Positions 8,680 to 17,560 of a stretch of 64,000 bases of DNA are shown here, piece by piece (within the stretch, counting starts at the first letter, position 1; the number at the start of each line of letters is the position of its first letter). The stretch lies in the NCBI GenBank assembly GCA_963768585.1, contig CAVYIF010000020.1, forward strand, positions 1 to 64,000, written 5' to 3'. Source of the stretch: CAVUNY01 sp963768585 (GTDB lineage Bacteria; Chloroflexota; Anaerolineae; Anaerolineales; Anaerolineaceae). The notes beneath the pieces were generated by a model. It saw only the letters and a list, made by a program, of their open reading frames with translations, did no database searches and was not told where the DNA came from. Position numbers and translations under genes: made by a program.

Positions 8680-9936
8680 ATGAAATATTTCCTTTCAGAA
8701 GTTTTTAAATCAGGCAAATTCATTGTCGGCTTTGTCATTTTTACGGCAATGCTGTTGGTCGTGCTCCTTTATCCGATGTTCATCCCCGATCCACCGTTAG
8801 CCATCATCGGTCAGGGCACTTTCTTCCCACCCGGGATTTATGTCAACGTTTTTGACAGCGTAAATTCCACAACCTATATCCTTAACCTGCCGGATGCTGC
8901 CGCCAAGCGCATTGACAGCAAGCTGACTCAGGAAGATCGCATAGCAATCCAGCAATGGCTGGTGGCAGATGGAATTCCTGCAGACCAGATTGATATCACC
9001 AATACCAAGAGCCTCCTGGACCTATGGGAGAAAAATTTCAGCCCCACTGCCAATATCAATTTTCCCGGAATGACCAACGCCAAGCGCAATTACTATATCC
9101 GCCTGGATTCTTCGCTGAAAGGTCTTTTATCCGCATCAGGGCTGACGGTTTCCCAAACAGGCACCCAAACGGGCACCCAACAAGCGGATACTACGGTCAG
9201 CCAATCGGATTATGTCAACATTAACCAGGTTGCGAACGTGCGCCTGCTGCCGCTCGGTACCGATAACTTCGGCCGGGATGTGCTGACAGAGTTGGTTTCG
9301 GCGACCCGTACATCCATGTTGATTGGTTTTGTGGCGGGGTTAGTCGCCACCCTGATCGGGCTGACCCTGGGACTGCTGGCGGGGTACATCGGCGGTATGT
9401 TGGATGATGCCATTATGTTCGTCACCAACCTGTTTACCGTCATCCCCGGCTTTGTACTGTTGATTTTGATTTCCTTCAGCATCAGTCAGGAGCAGCGCGG
9501 AGCGGTTACGGTCGCCGTGGTGATCGGGTTCACCTCATGGGTATGGACGGCCAGGGCTGTGCGCGCGCAGGTGGTTTCCCTGCGCAATCGTGACCACGTC
9601 AACCTGTCGAAACTCTCCGGCCACTCCGTCACTCACATCATCATCTTTGATATTCTGCCCTACATCGCTTCCTATGTCGTGATGGCGTTTATCCTGCAAA
9701 TTTCTTCGGGCATCCTGGCGGAAGCTGGCCTGTCGATCATCGGGTTGGGCCCCAAAACCACCGAATTTCCCACCCTGGGGCTGATGTTGAACTGGGCATT
9801 GATCTACCAGGCCCCCCTGCTGGGAAAATGGTGGGCATATGTCCCAGTGATTTTGTCCATTGCTTCGATCACGTTCTCGATGAATTTAATGAATACCGGT
9901 ATGGATCAGGTGTTCAATCCGGCCTTGAGGGAATAG
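8680..9936 (+). CDS. ABC transporter permease (OppC/DppC type) with large extracytoplasmic insert
   Basis: Second permease, 418 residues, clearly longer than the roughly 300 typical of the family. TM1 is at about residues 13-33 (VGFVIFTAMLLVVLLYPMF). Residues 40-195 then form a soluble, probably extracytoplasmic, segment ending in a Gln/Thr/Ser-rich stretch (QTGTQTGTQQADTTVSQSD). The canonical OppC core follows (LGTDNFGRDVLTELVSATR, four or five helices, the EAA loop, EAGLSIIGLGPKTTEFPTLG). It starts 12 bases after the previous stop, behind AGAGAGACGGC. The inserted segment is the odd feature and may contact the binding protein. Confidence 0.9.
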   Translation: MKYFLSEVFKSGKFIVGFVIFTAMLLVVLLYPMFIPDPPLAIIGQGTFFPPGIYVNVFDSVNSTTYILNLPDAAAKRIDSKLTQEDRIAIQQWLVADGIPADQIDITNTKSLLDLWEKNFSPTANINFPGMTNAKRNYYIRLDSSLKGLLSASGLTVSQTGTQTGTQQADTTVSQSDYVNINQVANVRLLPLGTDNFGRDVLTELVSATRTSMLIGFVAGLVATLIGLTLGLLAGYIGGMLDDAIMFVTNLFTVIPGFVLLILISFSISQEQRGAVTVAVVIGFTSWVWTARAVRAQVVSLRNRDHVNLSKLSGHSVTHIIIFDILPYIASYVVMAFILQISSGILAEAGLSIIGLGPKTTEFPTLGLMLNWALIYQAPLLGKWWAYVPVILSIASITFSMNLMNTGMDQVFNPALRE

Positions 9937-9945
9937 GTGAGTGAC

Positions 9946-10953
9946 ATGTCAAGAGTAATGTTAGAGGTTAAGGAACTGACCACCAAATATATCACCCGCT
10001 TTCAAGAAAATGTGTATGCCGTAGATCATGTTTCCTTGAAAGTTGAAGAAGGGAAATCGCTGGGCATTGCCGGCGAATCCGGCTGCGGCAAGTCGACCCT
10101 GGCGCTCAGCCTGATGGGGTATTACTTTGCTCCGCTGCACTATACCAGTGGCGAGATCATTATTGATGGGCGCAACATTACCAAAATGCAGCCGGATAAC
10201 ATTCGAAAATCGATCCTGGGGACGGAGATTTCCTATATCCCCCAATCCGCCATGAACGCGCTCAACCCCACTCAAAAGGTTATCTCTTTTATTGAGGATG
10301 TGATTCAAGCACATCAACCAGACAAATCCAAGAAAGAAATTTATGAGCTGGCCCGGTTCAGCTTCGAAAACGTGGGCCTTCCCGCGGAAGTACTGCAAAA
10401 ATACGCGGTCGAGCTTTCGGGCGGCATGAAGCAGCGCACGGTGATCGCGGTATCCACCATTCTTTTTCCAAAAGTGCTCGTCGCGGATGAGCCTTCCTCC
10501 GCGCTGGATGTCACGTCGCAGAAGATGGTCATCAAGATGCTGCGGGATTTGATGGAAAAGGGCATCATCAAATCCATGATTTTCATCACCCATGAGCTTC
10601 CGCTGCTCTACAACGTGACCGATGACATCATGGTCATGTACGCCGGGCAGATCGTTGAGAAAGCCACTGCACAGCAGGCCGTGTTTGATCCACTCCACCC
10701 TTATTCCCAGGGCCTCATGGGTTCGATCATCGTGCCTGAAGAAGGGACAAGAGGCCACAAACTGGCTGCCATCCCTGGCGTGCCGCCCAACCTGAAAAAC
10801 CCGCCTTCCGGATGCCGCTTTGCCGAACGCTGCAAATACGTAATGCCAGAATGCAGGGTGAATTCCATTGGTTTTAAAGAACTTGAGAACGGGCGCTCTT
10901 ACCGCTGCATCCTGCCGGAAGATCAACTGAGGAGAGCATATAAAAATGCCTGA
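9946..10953 (+). CDS. ABC transporter ATPase (OppD/DppD type)
   Basis: Cytoplasmic ATPase subunit, about 335 residues. Walker A GESGCGKST, signature LSGGMKQR and Walker B VLVADEPSSALD are intact. The C-terminal oligopeptide/dipeptide ABC extension carries the cysteine cluster CRFAERC...MPEC...YRC that binds an Fe-S cluster in some family members. I prefer the ATG at 9946, preceded by AGGTGA, over the in-frame GTG at 9937 that directly follows the upstream stop. It pairs with the ATPase encoded next. Confidence 0.92.
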   Translation: MSRVMLEVKELTTKYITRFQENVYAVDHVSLKVEEGKSLGIAGESGCGKSTLALSLMGYYFAPLHYTSGEIIIDGRNITKMQPDNIRKSILGTEISYIPQSAMNALNPTQKVISFIEDVIQAHQPDKSKKEIYELARFSFENVGLPAEVLQKYAVELSGGMKQRTVIAVSTILFPKVLVADEPSSALDVTSQKMVIKMLRDLMEKGIIKSMIFITHELPLLYNVTDDIMVMYAGQIVEKATAQQAVFDPLHPYSQGLMGSIIVPEEGTRGHKLAAIPGVPPNLKNPPSGCRFAERCKYVMPECRVNSIGFKELENGRSYRCILPEDQLRRAYKNA

Positions 10954-11758
10954 CGAAAAAATTTCCATCCTGAGAGGTGAAGGTCTGACCAAGATATTTG
11001 GAATAGGCCGCCAGAAAACACTCGCCGTCGATCACGTGGATTTCGACTTCTACGCCGGCGAGATCGTCTCGATTGTGGGCGAATCGGGCAGCGGAAAGAC
11101 CACGCTGGCCAAGATGCTTTTAGGTTTAATCAGTTCTACGGAAGGGGATATTTACTACCACGGGCAAAAGCGCGATATCAGCTCTCAAAAAAAGAAACAG
11201 GAGTACTGGCAGGGTATCCAGGCCATCTTTCAGGACCCATTCTCTTCATTCAACACATTTAACAAGATTGATTCTGTGCTGTTAGATTGCATCAACATGC
11301 GCGGTGGTCGCAGACTTCCTTACGAGAAAAAATTAGAGATGATGACCGAGGCCTGCGGCTTTGTCAATTTGAAGTTCGCAGAATTGACGAACAAGTATCC
11401 CTTCGAACTCTCCGGCGGGCAGATGCAGCGCTTGATGATTGCCCGTATCTTCCTGCTGGAGCCGAAGATCCTGCTGGCTGACGAACCCACCTCGATGATC
11501 GATGCCAGTTCACGCGCCACCATCCTGGATTATTTGATGAAACTGCGCAAAGAAACCGGATTGACGTTGATTTTCATCACCCATGATATTGGCCTGGCGT
11601 ATTATGTTTCTGATACTGTATATATTATGGAGCATGGAAAAATTGTCGAACGCGGATCTGCTGATGAGGTGATTCTGAATCCAAAAGAGCCTTACACCAA
11701 GCGCCTGATCAACGATGTTCCCAAGATCTACGAAAATTGGGATCTCACGACGGTGTAA
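10946..11758 (+). CDS. ABC transporter ATPase (OppF/DppF type)
   Basis: Second ATPase of the importer, 270 residues. Walker A GESGSGKTT, a Q-loop in IQAIFQDPFSSFNTF, signature LSGGQMQR and Walker B ILLADEPTSMID are intact, with the switch His in FITHDIG. It overlaps the preceding ATPase gene by 8 bases, so the two are translationally coupled. It is shorter than usual and lacks the C-terminal cysteine-containing oligopeptide extension. It ends the transport part of the operon; the mannosidase gene starts 63 bases later with no terminator between. Confidence 0.92.
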   Translation: MPDEKISILRGEGLTKIFGIGRQKTLAVDHVDFDFYAGEIVSIVGESGSGKTTLAKMLLGLISSTEGDIYYHGQKRDISSQKKKQEYWQGIQAIFQDPFSSFNTFNKIDSVLLDCINMRGGRRLPYEKKLEMMTEACGFVNLKFAELTNKYPFELSGGQMQRLMIARIFLLEPKILLADEPTSMIDASSRATILDYLMKLRKETGLTLIFITHDIGLAYYVSDTVYIMEHGKIVERGSADEVILNPKEPYTKRLINDVPKIYENWDLTTV

Positions 11759-11821
11759 TGTATTCCTCTTGAAGAAAGAATTAAACGAAACAGTAGTACA
11801 TTTTACGAAATCTGGTGTTGA

Positions 11822-13147
11822 ATGATAAAAAAGACCTCTTTGAAAGGCGCCTGGGAATTTCGCCAGGCGGGCACGGAAGAATGGCTGCCGGCAGTTGTGC
11901 CTGGCGGCGTGCATACCGACTTAATGGCCCTCGGGCGCATCCCGGACCCCTTCGTCGGTGATAATGAAAAACGCGTAATGTGGGTAGCCGAGGCCGATTG
12001 GGAATACCGGCGTTCGTTCTCGGCCCCGGCGGACGTTTTAAAAGAAGCCAATGTGTTCCTGGTCTGCGATGGCCTGGACACGATTGCCGAAGTTTATCTA
12101 AACGGCGTCCTGCTGGGTAAGGCCGAAAATATGTTCCGCCAGTATCGTTGGGATGTAAAATCGCTGCTTAAATCCAGGGCCAATATCATTGAGATAAAAT
12201 TTCCGTCCACCGTTCGCTTCGCCCAGGCGCTTCAGGTAGAGCGAAAGATGCAGGGGGTAACCCAGGCCATCGAGGGCGGTCCCCATGTGCGCAAGGCGCC
12301 CTGCCAGTTTGGTTGGGATTGGGGCCCGATGCTGCCGCCGATTGGCATCTGGAAAGACCTGCGCCTGGAAGGTTACACCACCGCGCGCATCGAAGACGTT
12401 CACTTGCGCCAAAAACACGCTGGCGGCAAAGTGACCCTTTCTGCGCAGATTAATCTTAAGCGTTGGGGAGAGGCCCCCGTACGCGTGGCGATGACCGTCA
12501 CCGCACCCAACGGCAGCGTGCTTCAGGTCAGCGAGACCGTCAGTGGTGAAAACCTGACCCTCTCCGAGGTCATTGATAAACCGCAGTTGTGGTGGCCCAA
12601 CGGTTACGGCAGCCAGCCGCTCTACACCATCGAAATCACCGCCACGACCGGCAGCCAGGTGATCGACCACGCCCAATACCGCATGGGACTGCGCAGTGTT
12701 GAACTGCGCCGCCAGGCGGATGAATGGGGTGAGTCGTTCACCTTCGTGATCAACGGCGTGCCGGTCTTCGCCAAGGGCTCCGACTGGATTCCGGCCAATT
12801 CCTTCCCCACCCGTCTCAATCGCGCCTGGCTGGAAGGGCTGTTGAAGTCCGCTGTCGCTTCGCACCAGAATATGCTCAGGGTATGGGGCGGCGGCTTTTA
12901 TGAGGATGATACCTTTTACGACCTGTGTGATGAACTGGGGATTCTCGTCTGGCAGGACGGCGTATTTGCCTGCTCGATTTACCCCCTGAACGATCCCGCC
13001 TTCCTCGAAAATGTGCGCGTGGAGCTGTTTGAGAATATCAAGCGCATTCGCCACCGCGCCAGCCTGGCATTATGGTGCGGCAACAATGAGATGGAATGGG
13101 GTTGGGAGAGCTGGGCCTGGAGCACCGCGGAGAATGCGCCCTTATAA
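11822..13147 (+). CDS. GH2 beta-mannosidase, N-terminal part (frameshifted gene)
   Basis: First 441 residues of a GH2 beta-mannosidase: jelly-roll sugar-binding domain (LKGAWEFRQAG; VPGGVHTDLMALGRIPDPF; ADWEYRRSFSAP), immunoglobulin-like domain, and the start of the TIM barrel with the acid/base motif WCGNNEMEW (Glu423). The frame ends abruptly at 13147 with AENAPL and a stop, while the rest of the enzyme continues in another frame from about 13134. Removing one T at 13142-13143 would restore an 817-residue enzyme of normal length and read A-P-Y-K-E-A-Y-D through the join. Cytoplasmic (no signal peptide); it would cleave beta-mannosides brought in by the importer upstream. Either a sequencing error or a very recent inactivation. 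Confidence 0.85.
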   Translation: MIKKTSLKGAWEFRQAGTEEWLPAVVPGGVHTDLMALGRIPDPFVGDNEKRVMWVAEADWEYRRSFSAPADVLKEANVFLVCDGLDTIAEVYLNGVLLGKAENMFRQYRWDVKSLLKSRANIIEIKFPSTVRFAQALQVERKMQGVTQAIEGGPHVRKAPCQFGWDWGPMLPPIGIWKDLRLEGYTTARIEDVHLRQKHAGGKVTLSAQINLKRWGEAPVRVAMTVTAPNGSVLQVSETVSGENLTLSEVIDKPQLWWPNGYGSQPLYTIEITATTGSQVIDHAQYRMGLRSVELRRQADEWGESFTFVINGVPVFAKGSDWIPANSFPTRLNRAWLEGLLKSAVASHQNMLRVWGGGFYEDDTFYDLCDELGILVWQDGVFACSIYPLNDPAFLENVRVELFENIKRIRHRASLALWCGNNEMEWGWESWAWSTAENAPL

Positions 13148-14276
13148 AGAGGCCTATGACCAGTTCTTCCACCATACCCTGCCGGAGTGGGTCGCCCAGC
13201 TTGACCCGGACACCCCGTATTGGCCCAGTTCCCCCTCCTCCAACACGCCCTTTAAAGACGTTAACAGTCAGGCACGCGGCGACGCCCATTATTGGGATGT
13301 GTGGCACGGGCGCAAACCTTTTACCGCTTACCGCGGCCAATACCCGCGTTTCATGAGCGAATTTGGCTTTCAATCGTTGCCGCCCTTCCCCACGGTCAAG
13401 ACCTATGCCCGCCCTGAAGATTGGAATATGACTTCCTACATCATGGAGCATCACCAGCGCAGCGGCAGCGGCAACGGCCTGATGATCGGACAGATGACCG
13501 ACACATTCCGCATGCCCAAAGATTTTCCTGCCCTGGTTTACCTGTCGATGATCCTGCAGGCAGAAGGCATCCGCTACGGTGTGGAGCACTGGCGGCGCAA
13601 CAAACACCGCGTCAGCGGCATCCTCTACTGGCAGCTGAATGACTGCTGGCCGGTCGCTTCCTGGGCCAGCCTGGATTATTACGGCCGTTGGAAAGCTTTG
13701 CACTACGCCGCCCGCCGCTTTTACAGCCCGGTAATGCTCTCGTTGTTCGACGACGGTCTGAAGGTCGGCATGCACGTGACCAGCGATATTGCCGAACCCG
13801 TGACCGGCATCGTAAAATGGCAGCTGCTTTCACTGGATGGCGCCGTGCTCCAGTCGGGCGAAGCCCCGGTTACGGTCGAACCTTACCAGTCCAAAGAAAT
13901 CACCACCGTCACCTTCGATTTGGATGAAGAACAGCGCCGGCGGACGATCTTTGTTTGCAGCCTGTCCCGTGCCGGAAAAGTTGTCGACACCAAACTGGCA
14001 ATTTTTGTCGCCAACAAGCACCTCGAACTGAACAACCCGGTCCTCAAAGTCGATGTCCAGGCCAAAAATGACCAGGCCATTTTCACCATCAGCGCCCGCT
14101 CGCTGGCCCGTTTCGTGGAACTCTCCCTGGAAGGTGCGGATCTGGTTTTCAGCGACAACTACTTTGACGTTCCCGCCGGCTGGCCCGTGACGGTGACCGC
14201 TCCCATCCCGTCCGGCTGGTCGCTGGACCAGGTCAAACAGGCCCTGCGCGTCGTCTCGCTGTACGATTCGTTTTAG
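13134..14276 (+). CDS. GH2 beta-mannosidase, C-terminal part (frameshifted gene)
   Basis: Continuation of the mannosidase in the +1 frame. It starts in the barrel (RPYKEAYDQFFHHTLPEWV, then YWPSSPSSNTPFKD) and contains the nucleophile motif RFMSEFGFQSLP (Glu76 of this fragment), the Trp-rich YWQLNDCWPVASWASLDYYG segment, and C-terminal beta-sandwich domains. The acid/base and the nucleophile are therefore on different fragments, and neither fragment could be active alone. The frame is open from 13011, but similarity to the family begins at about 13137; ATG 13134 is only the nearest start codon and has no ribosome site. Confidence 0.82.
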   Translation: MRPYKEAYDQFFHHTLPEWVAQLDPDTPYWPSSPSSNTPFKDVNSQARGDAHYWDVWHGRKPFTAYRGQYPRFMSEFGFQSLPPFPTVKTYARPEDWNMTSYIMEHHQRSGSGNGLMIGQMTDTFRMPKDFPALVYLSMILQAEGIRYGVEHWRRNKHRVSGILYWQLNDCWPVASWASLDYYGRWKALHYAARRFYSPVMLSLFDDGLKVGMHVTSDIAEPVTGIVKWQLLSLDGAVLQSGEAPVTVEPYQSKEITTVTFDLDEEQRRRTIFVCSLSRAGKVVDTKLAIFVANKHLELNNPVLKVDVQAKNDQAIFTISARSLARFVELSLEGADLVFSDNYFDVPAGWPVTVTAPIPSGWSLDQVKQALRVVSLYDSF

Positions 14277-14296
14277 CTCTATTTTATACCTCCCCC

Positions 14297-14326
14297 AAAC
14301 CCCCTCCAGGTAAGAGGGGGTTTTTT
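14297..14326 (+). terminator. Intrinsic terminator of the importer/mannosidase operon
   Basis: AAACCCCCTC, seven-base loop, GAGGGGGTTT, then a run of T (14314-14326 reads GAGGGGGTTTTTT). It lies 20 bases after the mannosidase stop and closes the carbohydrate operon. Confidence 0.85.
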
Positions 14327-14421
14327 ACTTCAGGGCATGCGTCTGAAGCATGCCTCGTCAGAATAAAATTAACGCTGAGGATCAGTAAGTTGTTTTAGCC
14401 TTGACTGCTAAAATTAAGGTT

Positions 14422-14916
14422 ATGAAAATCACGCAGTTCATCTTCAGGTTCTTTTTCGCAGGTGTTTTCGCAGTGATCGGAATCGGCGTTTTATTGTGGG
14501 GTATTCAAGATACCCGCTCTGCCTTTAAGAGCGCTGCCTGGCCGTATGTGAGCGGGCAGGTGATCACTTCCGATGTCAGCGAATCAAGCGACGATGACGG
14601 TACCACATACAGCGCCAATATCCAATACACCTATACTGTCAACGACCGGGAGTATACCGGCAGCCGGGTCAGCCATGGCGATATCGGCACCTCGGATTCC
14701 AGGGATGCGGCAAAAATCGTCGCCCGCTACCCGGCACAGAAGACGGTCAGCATATATTACGACCCGGCCGATCCATCCCAGGCCGTGCTGGAGACCGGTT
14801 TTACCACCGGGCTGCTGCTGCCGCTTGGCCTGGGTACCGTCTTCACCCTGGCGGGCGGCTTGATGCTGATTGGTTTTACCTTCCAATTTATCCGCAGCCG
14901 GAATCAATCCAATTAG
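14422..14916 (+). CDS. DUF3592 membrane protein
   Basis: About 164 residues with the DUF3592 layout: one N-terminal transmembrane helix (FFFAGVFAVIGIGVLLWGI), an extracytoplasmic beta-rich domain (GQVITSDVSES; IQYTYTVNDREYTGSRVSHG; VSIYYDPADPSQAVLETG), and a second helix near the C-terminus. Function is not known for the family. ATG 14422 with AAGG upstream was preferred over TTG 14401. Its TAG stop shares two bases with the TAA stop of the convergent GH42 gene. Confidence 0.8.
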   Translation: MKITQFIFRFFFAGVFAVIGIGVLLWGIQDTRSAFKSAAWPYVSGQVITSDVSESSDDDGTTYSANIQYTYTVNDREYTGSRVSHGDIGTSDSRDAAKIVARYPAQKTVSIYYDPADPSQAVLETGFTTGLLLPLGLGTVFTLAGGLMLIGFTFQFIRSRNQSN

Positions 14917-16946
14917 TTCTTAATCACCGCCACCCCGTTGTTCGGCAAGATCAGGCTGCCGGAGATCGGGCGCTGGCTGACCAGGTCCATCCCGGTAGGC
15001 ACCGGCACGGATACCTCTTGCCCGGTGGAATTGACCAGGAACCACAAATTCTTCTTGCCGTCGGTACGCAGCGTGACCTCCATGCCCAGGGGCATATGCG
15101 GCAGCAGCGGCTGCAGCCCGCACAACGGTTGCAGCATCGGCCACATACCAGCCATCACCTGGTGGGTGAGATAAGTCCCCACGTAAACCACCACCCCACG
15201 TCCCACATGGCGCAGGGTCGCCGCCGGCTGCCCGCTCAGGTAGCGCCCTTGCCAGCGCGCCAGCACACCCGTTTCGCCTTCCGGCTGGAGGATTTCATAC
15301 CAGAATTCGGACTGAACCCGGTTTCCGGCAAAATCGATTGCCAGCGACCGGCTTTCAGGATAGTTCTGGTGGCCGTATTCCTCCACTGTCATCCCCGTCA
15401 GGCCGCGCAGCACACCTGGCAGCGTCTCGGCGACGACCGCATTATCCAACCCGCGCGTGGCGCTGCGCGCGCCGATGACCAGCAGCCCGCCCCGTTCCAC
15501 AAAGGCCTGCAAGTTTGGCAGCCAGACCGGATCTACGACTTCCCAGTGCGGCAGAAAATATACCTGGAGGTCGCTCAAATCATCGTCCGGATGCACACAG
15601 CCCACCGCATAACCACGCCGGAAGAGCGAGCGCCACACCGCCTCCGCAGTCTGGCGCGGGCCAGGCAGATCAAATGGCAGCGTGTCGTGCGCCTCGGTGG
15701 CATCGAAATCCCCTGCCGCAATCCCGGCCGAAATTTTTACATGAGTTCCCAGGACCTCCGCTCCAACCCGCTCCAATTCGACCCCTAACTGGGCCGCTTC
15801 GTGCAGCCTCCGGCGCGGCACATTGTCGTGGTCAAGCACACCGCACCAGTATTCTTCCGCGCCAAAGCGCGCCGTGCGCCAGCGGAAAAAGAGCACGCTG
15901 TCCGCGCCGCGCGAGATGGATGTGTAAACCATGCGGCGCATCTCGCCTGGTTCGGGGTTATCGTGAAAATAAGGCGCCTGACCGCCCGGACCAGATTGGT
16001 GTTCGGGGATGATAAAGTTTCCCGTCAGGCTGCGCATGTAGTCCAGGTTGAAGCACTGGTTGAGCACGCGTTCCATCGGATCATGTGTGAAAAAGGGATA
16101 AACATCGTAACCGAGCACATCCAGGTCACGAGAAAACTGCCCGCGGTAATCGATATGCCGGAAAATGCCGTTGTGCGTAATCAACCAATCCGGGTTGGCC
16201 TGGCGCAAGATAGCGATTTGCTCACCCTGAAAACGTGTCACCGCCCAGGACAAAAAGCGGGCATAATCCAGCTTCTGGCCAGGGTTGGGATGGGTCGGCA
16301 GGTTGTTGCGCGGGGTTTCAATTTCCTCAAAGCTGCCGTAAGTCTGCGACCAGAAAGCTGTCCCCCAGGCCTGGTTGAGCGCATCCAGATTCCCCCCATA
16401 TTTTTCAACCAGGAATTCTCTAAAACCGGCCTGGCAGGATTCACAATGGCATTCGCTGAACTGGCAGTTTAATTCGTTATCGGTCTGCCAACCAATCACA
16501 TCCGGGTTCCCGGCATAATGATCCGCCATGGCGCTGGTAATGCGGCGGGAATGTTCACGGAACAGCGGGCCAGTGGTGCAGGCATGCTGGCGGGAACCGT
16601 GCGCCATACGAACGCCGCGATCATCTACGCGCAGTATTTCGGGGTGGGCTCGCGTCAGCCATACCGGCGGGGTAGCGGTAGGTGTGCATAAAATCGTTTT
16701 AATTCCCAGTTTTCCCAGGCGCTGGATGGTTTCATCAAACAGCGAAAAATCAAAGCGGCCCTCCTCTGGTTCCATGCGGTCCCAGGCAAACTCGGCCATG
16801 CGCACGCAGTTCCACCCGGCAGCCTTCATCCGCTCCGCATCCTGACTGAGCACAGATGCATCCCAATGTTCGGGATAATACGGCGACCCATATAGAAACT
16901 GCTTTATGCTTGATAAGCGTTTGTGGGATAAAGCTCTGTCAGACAT
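14913..16946 (-). CDS. GH42 beta-galactosidase
   Basis: Retaining beta-galactosidase of family GH42, about 677 residues, cytoplasmic. The domain A TIM barrel starts at YGSPYYPEHWD. Acid/base Glu158 is in GWQTDNELNCQFSE, and the nucleophile is Glu315 in FIIPEHQSGPGGQ. A zinc site like that of the Thermus A4 enzyme is suggested by Cys123 (QHACTTGP) with Cys166, Cys168 and Cys171 (SECHCESCQAGF). Trimerisation (domain B) and C-terminal beta domains follow. The ATG at 16946 was chosen for the GGAGGGAAG directly before it. Likely substrates are beta-galactosides or galacto-oligosaccharides. It sits downstream of the RarA/Hsp70 gene set on the same strand, with a 54-base gap. Confidence 0.93.
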   Translation of the reverse strand: MSDRALSHKRLSSIKQFLYGSPYYPEHWDASVLSQDAERMKAAGWNCVRMAEFAWDRMEPEEGRFDFSLFDETIQRLGKLGIKTILCTPTATPPVWLTRAHPEILRVDDRGVRMAHGSRQHACTTGPLFREHSRRITSAMADHYAGNPDVIGWQTDNELNCQFSECHCESCQAGFREFLVEKYGGNLDALNQAWGTAFWSQTYGSFEEIETPRNNLPTHPNPGQKLDYARFLSWAVTRFQGEQIAILRQANPDWLITHNGIFRHIDYRGQFSRDLDVLGYDVYPFFTHDPMERVLNQCFNLDYMRSLTGNFIIPEHQSGPGGQAPYFHDNPEPGEMRRMVYTSISRGADSVLFFRWRTARFGAEEYWCGVLDHDNVPRRRLHEAAQLGVELERVGAEVLGTHVKISAGIAAGDFDATEAHDTLPFDLPGPRQTAEAVWRSLFRRGYAVGCVHPDDDLSDLQVYFLPHWEVVDPVWLPNLQAFVERGGLLVIGARSATRGLDNAVVAETLPGVLRGLTGMTVEEYGHQNYPESRSLAIDFAGNRVQSEFWYEILQPEGETGVLARWQGRYLSGQPAATLRHVGRGVVVYVGTYLTHQVMAGMWPMLQPLCGLQPLLPHMPLGMEVTLRTDGKKNLWFLVNSTGQEVSVPVPTGMDLVSQRPISGSLILPNNGVAVIKN

Positions 16947-17000
16947 CTTCCCTCCGGAACATCTCAATGAAACATCAATGTGGAATAATCAACCCCCCAA

Positions 17001-17543
17001 TTAATTTTCTGTGCCCTGCACCACCCCCCCACAGTAATTGCATTCGGCGCTGTGCTGGTCGATCCATTCGACTTCATCGCGCCGCATCGGCCCCCCGCAC
17101 TGCGGGCAGAGCGCCGGCAGGTGTAAATTAGGCAAGGGCTCTGGTCTTTCGGCTTGCAGGCGCTCGGCCCGGCCAAACTCGATCCGCAGGGATCCCACCG
17201 CGGCCGTCATGCCGTGCATTTCTAGTTTGCGGGAAATATTACCTAAGAATCGTTCCCGGCGTTCTTCCATCCCCAAATTGGTAAACACCCGCAGGGCCGC
17301 CTGGGCTTCACTCAAGCCGGTCTGTTCGGCACCCCCATCCACGAAACAATGCGCCGCCCGGCTGTGCAGTTCTGCCGCCACCTTACGGCGTTCGAGATGC
17401 TCCGATTCCCGAGCCAGCCCGGAAAGGATCATTCCAGCCTGGGCAAATCTACCGTTCCTGAGGAAGCGGCGAGCTTTAATCAGGGCCAGTTCTGCCGGGG
17501 AAATTTGTTTGGCAGGCCTGGGCCGGCGAAAACGACGAAACAA
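17001..17543 (-). CDS. Helical protein with C-terminal zinc ribbon
   Basis: 180 residues, not assigned to a named family. Residues 15-110 are predicted helical with a TPR-like rhythm (LALIKARRFLRNGRFAQAGMIL; RKVAAELHSRAAHCFVDGG; LSEAQAALRVFTNLGMEERR). The C-terminus is a zinc ribbon with CPQCGG, an 18-residue gap and CNYCGG. Such ribbons mediate protein or nucleic-acid contacts, so an adaptor role is a guess. It lies 17 bases downstream of the rhodanese gene and probably belongs to the same transcript. Confidence 0.7.
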   Translation of the reverse strand: MFRRFRRPRPAKQISPAELALIKARRFLRNGRFAQAGMILSGLARESEHLERRKVAAELHSRAAHCFVDGGAEQTGLSEAQAALRVFTNLGMEERRERFLGNISRKLEMHGMTAAVGSLRIEFGRAERLQAERPEPLPNLHLPALCPQCGGPMRRDEVEWIDQHSAECNYCGGVVQGTEN

Positions 17544-17560
17544 TTTTAGCGTCCTTTCTT

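Noticed and set aside
9961..10992. Minus-strand open frame of 343 codons opposite the OppD-type ATPase
   Set aside because: Antisense to a gene with intact Walker motifs; composition and start context are not gene-like.
12098..13054. Minus-strand open frame of 318 codons opposite the mannosidase
   Set aside because: Shadow of the GH2 reading frame with no family resemblance.
13120..13147. Programmed ribosomal frameshift in the mannosidase
   Set aside because: No slippery heptamer or downstream structure is evident, and the family is not known for recoding; an indel is simpler.
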